From: Dendrocalamus latiflorus
Taxonomy: Eukaryota > Streptophyta > Magnoliopsida > Poales > Poaceae
NCBI GenBank assembly: GCA_017311315.1
Contig: CM029612.1
Coordinates: forward strand, 21,464,731 to 21,528,730
Length of the DNA: 64,000 nt
Direction: 5' to 3'
The notes below the pieces were generated by a model, which saw only the letters and a program-made list of their open reading frames with translations, had not been told where the DNA came from and searched no databases. Shown here piece after piece: positions 55,904-64,000 of the stretch; the stretch's first letter is position 1, and each line of letters starts with the position of its first letter. Position numbers and translations under genes: made by a program.

Positions 55904-56680
55904 TTGAGTGCCTTCAGTACCATGACGCTGGCTCCGTCGCGCTCGTCTAAATGGTACATGGATTCTGGTGCATCCGCGCACATGATATCAGATCAGGGTA
56001 ATCTTTCTCGCTCCTTTTCATCTTCCGCTACACCCCATCACATCATTGTTGGCAATGGTTCCACGCTCCCCATTACCCACATTGGCTACACAACCTTTTC
56101 CACACCATCACATTCGTTCTACCTCAACAATGTCCTTGTCACTCCACATATTATCAAAAATATTATTTCTGTCCGACAGTTCAGTATCGATATTCATTGT
56201 TCTATTGAGTTTGGCCCATTTGATCTCTTTGTGAAGGATCTTCACACTAAGAACATGATCATCAGGTGCAATAGTTGCGGTGACCTCTACCCTTTCCAAG
56301 TGCTGTCCCCTGCTACACACGCCCTCTCCGTCATGACGTCACCTTTAACCTTGTGGCATCGATGCTTAGGTGATCTTAGCAATCAAGCTTTATCGCACTT
56401 AGCATGTGCTTTTTCTATTCCATGTAATAAAAACTCATCTACTGAGTCCATTTGGCATGCCTGTCAACTTAGCAAACATGTCCGCTTGCCTTTTGCTGCT
56501 TCTACTTCTCGTGCCACCGCACCTTTTGAACTCATACATTGTGATCTTTGAACATCACCTCTCCCTAGCGTCTCTAGTTACAAGTATTATCTTGTTGTTC
56601 TTGATGACTTCTCCTGCTACTTGTGGCCATTACCCTTATGCCTCAAGTCTGATTTTTTCTCCACACTCACGGTGTCTGTC
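55904..56680 (+). pseudogene. Protease and N-terminal integrase of the Copia, truncated
   Basis: 'KWYMDSGASAHMISDQGN' is the aspartic protease site. 'LWHRCLGDLSNQALSHLA' and 'WHACQLSKHVRLPF' form the HHCC zinc block, and 'LIHCDL' is the start of the integrase catalytic core, where a stop falls. The sequence then runs to about 56680 in another frame and jumps to RNase H. Confidence 0.9.
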
Positions 56681-57080
56681 TTGGTGACAATTTGGTGTTG
56701 TGGTCCTCTAAGCGCCGATAGATCATCTCTCGTTTGAGCGCCGAAGTTGAGTACCATGTCATCGCCAATGCCGTTGCCGAGACTTGTTGGCTGCGCCAAT
56801 TCCTCAAAGAGCTCTGTCGCCCCCTCCAGAAGTCCACCGTGGTGTACTACGACAACATCAGCACCATCTACCTCTCCACCAACCCCATTCAGCATCAATG
56901 TGCGAAACATGTCGAGATTGATCTCAATTTTGTGTGCGAATGGGTTGCTTTTGGGGATGTCCACATCATGGACGTTCCAACGTCATCTCAGTACACGGAC
57001 ATGTTCACCAAGGGACTACCCTCAATTGTCTTCAACGAGTTCCACTCCAGCCGAGCATCCGTTGTGCTTCCGCTTCGAAT
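56681..57080 (+). pseudogene. RNase H end of the Copia polyprotein
   Basis: 'SAEVEYHVIANAVAETCWLRQF', 'YYDNISTIYLSTNPIQHQ' and 'DMFTKGLPSIVF' are the C-terminal RNase H part of a Copia polyprotein. It follows directly on the integrase remnant, so about 2 kb (rest of integrase and reverse transcriptase) was deleted. Confidence 0.9.
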
Positions 57081-57088
57081 GCGGGGGG
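57080..57088 (+). other. Polypurine-like tract of the Copia
   Basis: A G-run (GCGGGGGG) directly before the 3' LTR start at 57089; short and partly mutated for a polypurine tract. Confidence 0.55.
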
Positions 57089-57475
57089 TGTTAGACTACA
57101 CAGGTGGTCGTAAGTATCGAGTGGTCGTAACGAACATGGTCGGTCATACGACCACGGCTGAGTGGCATGGTCATAAGCACCAAGTGGTTGTAAGGACCAT
57201 AGTCGGTCATAGGACCATGGCCAATCGAGATTGTTAGACTACATAGGTGGTCGTAAGCATCGAGTGGTCATAACGACCATTAGTCATACGACCACGACCA
57301 ATTGAGATCTAGATAACCACACTACAGAAGATAACTTTCCTAGTTTGTTTCCTAGTTTGTTAGGATTCCTTTTTGGCATGGATTTGGTTTGTTGGGAAAC
57401 TATTTTATCTCTTGTACTCTATATAAGCAATTGGCTCGTAATGCAATCTCAAGCACGTGAGTATTTCTGCCTTTA
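57089..57475 (+). repeat. 3' LTR of the Copia at 45458-57475
   Basis: 387 bp, from TGTTAGACTACACAGG to CCTTTA (expected CA mutated to TA). It has an internal direct repeat starting TGTTAGACTACA at 57089 and again near 57232, several CCATGGTCGG palindromic words and a TATA-like CTATATAAG at 57419-57427. ATAAA follows. Confidence 0.92.
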
Positions 57476-57480
57476 ATAAA

Positions 57481-58732
57481 CATAGAAAAGTTCTTCACAA
57501 CTTTCCAAAATTTGAATTCTTACAAGCAAACTGGAAGTTTGATTTGCAAGCTTTCATTTACTACCCGTATTGCTAAGATCTATAAAATTTACTTCTTCAT
57601 TAAAAATATATGGTGCTTTAGAATGTATCCACTCAAATAGAACCTTTTAAACTTCAACCACTATGTAATTCAAACAAACCTTTTTTTATATATCAATACT
57701 ATTAGATTCATAATGAAAATTACTTTATATTTGTTACTACTATATTACTACAAAATTTAATTATCGTTGGAGTTGTAGCTCTGTTGAAAAATGTTGTGGC
57801 TTTTGGCTTTCGACTGATTATGAGAGAGATTGAGGGAGTAAAGAACACTCATATTGAGAAGCTACTCTGTTCAAAGTGGCTCCTACAGCGACTCTTAGAA
57901 ATGACTTATAGAAACTATCTTGAGAAGTCACTTCATTCAAAACTGACTACTAAAAGCCAAAAGACAAAAGCAATTTGGAATACATTATTTCAAATCCAAA
58001 ACAAGAGCTGGGAGTCGAGCCATGCTTATCCGTGCCAGCCTGAGGCCCAGTAAGGCCCAACATGGCACGGGCATGCCACATGGTGGGCTGTGCTAGAACA
58101 GCATGAATGGTGGGCCAGGCTGAGCCTGGAAAGCCAGCCTGTCGGGCGGCATGGCATGGCACGGCATGGCATATAGTGTCGTGCTCGGGCCGGCCCAGCC
58201 CTACGAGCACGTCTGGCACGGGAGGCACGACCGACACGCTAGAGTCGGTGGCCGCCTCAGCCTCAGCCTCAGCTCCCACCTCCTGTCGCACTCCCGCCAC
58301 CATCCCATGGGCACTACCATCTCACAGTCATCCCCAGTTCCCCATAAGCCATCAAAGAGTAGAGAGAGGGAGTAGAGGGGAACGAGTTAGGAGTATACAG
58401 GAGCCCAGAGTGGCACTATAGTGATGACGGTGTGCCATGGGGGCTGTGCCAAGAGGAGGAGTTGTCGACCGTTAGCCATGGGGGCCAGAGGAGCTGAGTA
58501 GATAGCGGGAGACGGCTGACCATCGTAGGCGACGAAGGTCAGTGGGGAGGCTAGTGGTGGTCGGGGATGAGCCGGAGGAAGGTTGCTAGAGGCACTAGAG
58601 GCAGGGGCTGTAGCAGGGGCGCTGAGAGTTGCAGGAGGGGGTGGCGCTCGGAGGTTGAGCCAACTAGGGGTCGGGCCAACGGCATTGACAGGCACAGGAG
58701 GAGGAGTAGTGCAGCCGGAGGCGCAGGGTGTC
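57481..58732. other. Intergenic spacer with old repeats
   Basis: 57790-57970 has 'ttttggcttt' and inverted 'aaagccaaaa'-type ends suggesting a decayed MITE. 58020-58215 is a GC-rich block of repeated 'ggcatggcacgg' and 'gggccggccc' words, a common grass repeat type I cannot name. 58230-58732 is GC-rich with no convincing gene. Confidence 0.4.
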
Positions 58733-60491
58733 TGTTGGATCGAGCTCGGCGACAGAGGGGGGGTGAATGTCGACTTTCAAAAATTACCCCTCTAGTACTC
58801 AATTCAAAGAGATTCCACTCCAGTAGCTACAGATCTATGAAGAGGGCAACAATAACTCAAAAGAAACTTCAACCAGTGGAAGAGAAGGCAATACAACCTA
58901 GGAGCGAAAAGAAGCGAACACCAAATCAAAAATCAACTGCTCGGGCGGTCTGACCGCAGTGCATTGGGCGGTCAGACCGCATGCCTACCGCCGGTCTAAC
59001 TGATCTGGTAACGCCGGTCTGACCGCCAGGCGCCGGCCGGTCTGACCGCCATACTACTACCGGTCCGACCGGTCCTCGAAAAATCAGGCAGGCAATAGAG
59101 TCCAATTTTCAGACATACTGTGATCTCCAGTCAGCAGGGAAAATTGATGTTTCCTTCTGAGTTTCTCAGTCCAGAATAATAGGATAACATCATAAATAGC
59201 AAGGGAAGTCCAGGGAACCGAAGAAAACCAATTCAAGAGCAATAATTTCAGATTTTACCCAAGAACTGAAAAATACAGAGAGCATCCCAAAAACTCAAAT
59301 TGTCATTCAATCTCAGCTTCTTTGACCATGAAACTAGGATAAGAAGGGAATAGCCTTAGGACTTAAAAGCTCAGTTCAGGGCACAAACTGCTAAAAGAAA
59401 ATTGAAAATCAACTCAAACCCTAGAAAAGGGAACAGGGAAGAACATGAACGCAGGAGAAGGAACTTGAAATCAAACACTTGGCTCTAGGATTTTAGCTGA
59501 CCAAGGGGTCTAGAAATGCAATTCCATCACAAAGCAACCCATTTTGCTACTCCTCAGCAAGAAACAACTCAAAACACAAAATCTCAAGAATCACACAGAG
59601 AGGAGCATCGAGAGAAAAACAGGGAAGCACGAGAAATAAACTCCAGAATATCCATTCCCAATCAACCAAGAATTACATGGAGTCCCCATACGCGATTGGA
59701 TACAAGAGGAATGATTACATGAAGTCTCTACTCAATCCTCTCCCCCACACATGCTTGAGAAGGGAGGAACTCTCACTCAAGAACACAACGAAGGAGACAG
59801 AGCAACAGAACCCTGCTCTCTCCTACCAACTAAAGCTTCAAAGCAAAACAACTTCTCCAAAGACTTTTTTTTGACTAAAGCAAAACCCTAACTCACTCCC
59901 AAGGCCATGCACTCCCTCACAAGACATACATGCACTTGAGAAACCCTCTCCTATTTATAGCCTTTGGCTAACGGGTCTCCAACCCGTTATGCCCGCTAAA
60001 ACCCGAACGGAACCGCTTCCACCTGTGCAGCTTTTGCGCTTTTACCGAAACGCCCCTCCTGCACCTTCCGGGAAGCTTCCGCGTTCCTTGTCATCCAAGC
60101 CTCGCAAACACCTCGAGTCTCCGCCGTCTTTGACACATCCGACCGTTCTGACCTCGACACCACCTGTGCCTAGTCCGGTCACCTCGTGCCTCGCCACGAC
60201 TACGCCTCGACGTCCTGCAGCCATCACAGACAAGAAACACATCAAATAGCACCGCTCGACACATGTAAGCATAAATAGCATCAAAGAACCAACTTACGCA
60301 TGAAAGAGCCCAAACCTGTCAAATCAAGAGAATGTGCATCCTAATCACTTTGACCAGGTTTGACCAAGTCCGACCGAGACCGATTGCACCACGCAACGAC
60401 ATGGTCCGAACCACACAAACGAAACTCGACTTTCCTAAACCGATGTCAATTACTCATCACAAACATGGGGTCATAACCACATAGTCTCTCA
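58733..60491 (-). repeat. Probable solo LTR, 1.76 kb, minus orientation
   Basis: Edges TGTTGG at 58733 and CTCTCA at 60486-60491, flanked by GTGTC (58728-58732) and GTGTT (60492-60496), a target duplication with one change. Its minus-strand start (about 60330-60491) matches the start of the LTR at 62030. The segment upstream of its TATA box (minus CTATAAATAG, 59951-59960) also matches the equivalent part near 62510-62570. 58940-59080 has repeated 'ggtctgaccgcc' words. There is no internal retrotransposon sequence on either side, hence solo. Confidence 0.75.
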
Positions 60492-61036
60492 GTGTTGTAG
60501 CCACAGCGGCAACCTCCCCCACCTCGGTGGCTCAAACGACGATGGGACCTCGACCCACCCCCGGTGGCTCAAACGATGGCGTGGAGGGGGTCGACAAGGG
60601 GAGGCGCGACTGGGGTAGCAGGAGGCAGCCGAGGAGGAGGGCAATGGCACAGAGCGTGTCGCTGGGGTGGACGACGGCGTGGGTGGGGAGGTGAAGGGCA
60701 TGGTAGGAGGCGGCATTGAGGCATTGAGGTGGGGTGGGGAGAGGAGTAGACTAGTTCCTCTAGTAGTACTGGTAGTAGTAGAGCTGAGCAGTTCTCCTCT
60801 GGTTGTTGGATTTCAACTTGTAAGGTGAAGGGCAGAAATGGCCAAGGGCAAGGGGGGAGTGAGGGACATGGCCAGTGGCCACATGGGATAGCCGGACAAG
60901 ATACTTACATGATTAGGCTAGAGTAGAGTGTGCCATGTGCTGGTGGGCTGAGAGATGATTGAGACAACAGTCAGGAACAATGTTCAGAAGAAGCAACATT
61001 CTAGAGCAACGTTTGGGGGCAACAGAAGAAGCAACA
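60492..61036. other. Spacer between the solo LTR and the next element
   Basis: 60500-60720 is GC-rich with 'ggtggctcaaacgatgg' occurring twice; open frames are Pro/Ser-rich and unlike any family. No gene called. Confidence 0.4.
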
Positions 61037-61101
61037 TGATGGACCATGTGGAGGTGACCCCGAGTGTGTGATGAGTAATTGACTTCGGTTGTAGGAAAGT
61101 C
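61037..61101 (+). repeat. First 65 bp of the 5' LTR
   Basis: TGATGGACCATGTGGAGG start and 65 consecutive bases identical to 62030-62094; divergence begins exactly after 'ggaaagtc', marking the deletion junction. Confidence 0.92.
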
Positions 61102-62018
61102 TTGAATCTTTGTTGAGCTTTAGATTGAGTTATGCTAGTTTCTTGATGACGCATGAGTTAGTACAAGTCTTATGTTCATGACAATGCAAAAAGATCTCTT
61201 TTGTACGAAAAACCTGATCTCACCAATTTTTTCTTATGAGACGGCTTGCCATTGCACTAGGCAAGAACTCAGGGGGAGTTTTGGATGACCTAGACCATCT
61301 TCTTAAGCTTCTTGCTTGGAGTGGTCGCATAAGGCTTGAGATCTAGCACATAACTAAACAAAAATCTTGGTTGGAAACAATCATGGGATTCTCAAAGTAA
61401 AAATATGTCAATTGTGCTCAATTTGCTAAAAATTACAAGACTTACAAGTACATGAACCAATGTCTCATTCTTGAACTTGTAGCACTCTAAATTGACTCAA
61501 TACTAGCTTCTTGGTTCCACTTAGACTATTGACATGGCCTGCATCATCTTTGGATACCTTTAGCTAGACTATGATCTTGGATGACTTGACATGCTAAGAA
61601 ACTCGACTAATTTTTAGATTATAACTTATTTGGCTTAGCTTAATTATACATGTCTTGTCATGATCTTGATAGCATACTTATGTGTTATGGCTTTATGTAA
61701 TTCTCATATGGTCATTTTGGATAATCTTCATGGCTCTAATTGCTTAAAATAAACAAACTTCAGCCATTTCATCCATCATCATGACTTATTCTTTCTTCCT
61801 TGCACCTTGATGATTTTATTACCAAAAGGGGGAGAATAGCGGAGAAAAATCCATTTTTAAGGCAATCTTGGAGCTTTTGAGGAAAACTTGCTCTTTCTGT
61901 TGTTGCTCCTTTGTCGACATGGTCATAAGCTTCCTTGGTTTTCTTTAGATCATGTTTGACTTTCTTTCATTTTCAAACTCAACTTTATGCTTTTTCTGGG
62001 TTTGTCAATATACTCATC
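61102..62018 (+). other. Internal 3' remnant of the element
   Basis: AT-rich, non-coding in all frames. It contains 'accaaaagggggagaat' near 61820, an internal purine tract of the kind seen between pol and the 3' LTR in large grass Copia (SIRE/Maximus-like) elements. Lineage call is inference. Confidence 0.5.
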
Positions 62019-62029
62019 AAGGGGGAGAT
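62019..62029 (+). other. Polypurine tract
   Basis: AAGGGGGAGAT directly before the TGATGG start of the 3' LTR. Confidence 0.88.
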
Positions 62030-64000
62030 TGATGGACCATGTGGAGGTGACCCCGAGTGTGTGATGAGTAATTGACTTCGGTTGTAGGAAAGTCGAGTTT
62101 GGTTTGTGTGGTTCGGACCATGTCGTTGCGTGGTGCAATTGGCTTGGTTGGACTTGGTCAAACTTGGTCGAAGCGATTAGGATGCTTATTTTCTTGATTC
62201 GACAGGTTTGGGCTCTTTCATGCGTAAGTCTGATTCATTGATGCTATTTATGCTTACATGTATCGAGCGGTGCTATGTAATGTGTTTCTTGTCTGTGATG
62301 GCTGCAGGACGTCGAGGCAGAGTTGTGGCGAGGCACGGGGTGACCGGACTAGGCACAGGCGGGGTCGAGGTCAGAACGGTCAGATGTGTCGAAGACGGGA
62401 GAGACTCGATGTGGTTGCGAGGCTTGGATGACAAGGAACGTGGAAGCTTCCCGAAAGATGCAGGAGGGGCGTTTCGGTAAAAGCGCAAAGCTGCACAAGT
62501 GGAAGCGGTTTCGTTCGGGTTTTATCGGGCATGACGGGTTGGAGACCCGTTAGCCAAAGCCTATATAAGGAGGAGGTGTCTCCTTGTGGCTGCATGGATT
62601 TTTGGAGTTGTTAGGGTTTGCTTTAGTCAAAATGGCCTTTGGAGGGTTGTTTTGCTTTAGGCTTTAGTGGTTGAGAGAGACAGAGAGCTGTTGGTTCATG
62701 TCTCCTTCGTTGTCTCCTCTGTGTGCGTGCATGTGAGTTCTTGGTGTTCTTGAGATTGGGAGAGAGAGGGAAGGAGTTGATTCCTCATGTAATCATTCCT
62801 CTGTTTGTAATCGCGTATGGGGACTCCTCTGTGATCCTCTTACTTCTAGGAATGAATCAATTTCTTTTGAGATGCTCCTGCCTCCTGTGTTCTTCGTTCA
62901 TTCTTCTCTGTGCAAGATTTTTCAGTTTTTTTTGTGTCCTTTCTTGCTGAGGAGTAGCAAAATGGGTTGCTGTGATCTAGGAGATGCTCCAAAGCCATTT
63001 GGCTAGTCAATCCTAAGAGCAAACCACGTTTAATTTCAGATTTTGCTTCTTGGGCTCCTCTGTTCTTCTTTTTCATTTCTAGGGTTTCTTGGTACCCCTT
63101 GATTCCCTTCATAAGATGGCATGAAATTTGGTATCTTGAGTCCTGAGGCTATTAATTAGCTATTCTCAAAGTTTCATGGGCAAAGGTTCAAGGATTGGAG
63201 AGGAATTTGGATTTTTTGTGCTGCCTCTGTTGGTTTTCAGGTTTTTATCCCAAATCTTGATTTCTTGCTTTTTAGTTGAAATTTCTTGATTCCCTATCTC
63301 AAAGTGACTCCAAACTTGTCCTTCCCAGCTGTGAGATCATGCTCAGGTGTATTTCAAAGCCTCTTAAGCAAAGGATTGGAGAATGGCATGTAATTTGAAA
63401 AACAATCTCTCTTTTCGGTTCAGTTTCATATTTCTATCCAAACCTTGATTCTTTGCCTCTTTGGTCTGAATTTTCTTGCTCTTGAGAGCTAGCTGTTATT
63501 TAGAATGAAGTCCCAATCAATTATCATGAGAAGAGCAGCAAGATTTCCTCAATTTCCTTGTCTTTCTGATGGCTGTGCTGTTTTTACTGTTTGCTGTTTT
63601 TCAGCAGCAAATCCAGCAAACTGCATGCTACCAGTTTGGCAAGCTGCAGTCTATTTTCAGTTCTGAAATTTCAGTTTTTTGCTGTTTTCATTTGTTGTTT
63701 TCAGGTTCAGTTTCTTGCTGTTTTTAGCTGCTGTAGATGCTGCATTTTCAGCCCCTGTTTTCAGCCTAAAGCCTTCAGTTTTCAGCTGCAAATTTCAGCC
63801 AAAACACTGCAGATTTCAGTCTTTACACAAATTGCAGAAAATGAAGCAAAAGCTATTTTTCAGATTGCAGTAAATGTGAGATTGTAGCCTTTGCTTTTCT
63901 CAGTTTTGATGTCTCCTTTATTTGTTCTCTCTGCAGATTGCTCTCACCAAGCTAATCAATATATTTCTTGTTGGTAATCAATCCTTGGTTTCAGTTCGGA
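62030..64000 (+). repeat. 3' LTR, continuing past the window
   Basis: Starts TGATGGACCATG. A TATA box CTATATAAG is at 62561-62569, just after an inverted repeat ACGGGT...ACCCGT. Beyond about 63540 the sequence is rich in 'gctgttttcag'-type repeats not seen in the solo LTR at 58733-60491. No right edge is visible by 64000. Confidence 0.8.
62561..62569 (+). promoter_or_regulatory. TATA box of the 3' LTR
   Basis: CTATATAAG, preceded by a short inverted repeat conserved in the solo LTR at the same distance from its own TATA box. Confidence 0.65.

Larger units (their letters stand above)
45458..57475 (+). mobile_element. Copia retrotransposon split in its 5' LTR by a CACTA element
   Basis: The outer edges share the 5-bp duplication ATAAA (45453-45457 and 57476-57480). 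The first 98 bp (45458-45555) match the start of the 3' LTR at 57089, and the rest of the 5' LTR resumes about 54252 and ends at a primer-binding site (54666). An ~8.7-kb CACTA lies between. The internal part (54678-57088) keeps gag, protease, part of integrase and the RNase H end; the rest of integrase and all of reverse transcriptase are deleted near 56680. Confidence 0.9.
61037..64000 (+). mobile_element. Deletion-derivative LTR retrotransposon, plus strand, right end outside window
   Basis: 61037-61101 is identical over 65 bp to the LTR start at 62030-62094, so it is the first part of the 5' LTR. It is joined abruptly to about 930 bp of internal 3' sequence, then the polypurine tract and the 3' LTR. 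The rest of the 5' LTR, primer-binding site, gag and pol are missing. CAACA (61032-61036) precedes it and should follow the 3' LTR beyond the window. Confidence 0.8.

Noticed and set aside
58107..58421. Plus-strand frame with Ser/Ala-rich translation
   Set aside because: Made of 'ggcatggcacgg' repeat words and GC-rich flank; no motif or gene context.

Overview
This is plant nuclear DNA, almost certainly from a grass. The evidence is an R2R3-MYB gene with GC-rich exons and standard GT-AG introns, GC-rich first exons, and a dense mosaic of Copia retrotransposons, CACTA, Mutator-type and hAT elements of the kinds that fill grass intergenic space. There is no bacterial operon structure, CRISPR array or rRNA. 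The species cannot be named from sequence alone. By the boundaries below, about three quarters of the window is transposable element.

Layout. 1-4280: 5' part of a decayed Copia-type element (minus strand: gag, primer-binding site, LTR). 4471-4886: short non-autonomous CACTA. 5476-14521: complete but decayed 9-kb CACTA element (target duplication TAT) with TNP2-like transposase and a second gene resembling Transposase_24 plus a Ulp1-like protease domain. 14522-19847: a host island with a small SIAMESE-related-type gene (15140-15379) and a broken DOF zinc-finger gene (17081-17479). 19848-21796: non-autonomous CACTA (duplication TGT) carrying an internally deleted histone H3 copy with what looks like its own promoter. 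22579-29172: young Copia element (duplication GTAGC, LTRs with three differences in 475 bp). 29820-37342: old Copia element split in its reverse transcriptase by a 2.3-kb CACTA (31081-33351, duplication ACC). 41162-42430: R2R3-MYB gene. 43633-44081: Mutator-type foldback MITE (9-bp duplication). 45165-45331: hAT MITE (8-bp duplication). 45458-57475: Copia element (duplication ATAAA) whose 5' LTR was split by an ~8.7-kb CACTA element carrying a 12-exon TnpA-like gene (48415-53365). 58733-60491: probable solo LTR, minus strand. 61037-64000: deletion derivative of the same or a closely related LTR family, plus strand, running off the window.

How it fits together. Only three loci look like host genes: the SMR-like gene and the MYB gene appear intact, and the DOF gene is dead. 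The rest is nested transposition. The CACTA elements at 4471, 5476, 19848 and 31081 share subterminal arrays built from short inverted pairs of a CACAGACGGTT-like motif, so the 9-kb element is a plausible relative of the source that mobilised the small ones. The element at 45556 belongs to a different CACTA family with GTTGCAACGAA / GTGGCAATA repeats. The most unusual items are the promoter-bearing H3 deletion copy, the multi-exon TnpA-like gene with every splice site intact but two nonsense codons, and the double-hairpin MITE. All boundaries, exon joins and family calls were read by eye; no search was run.
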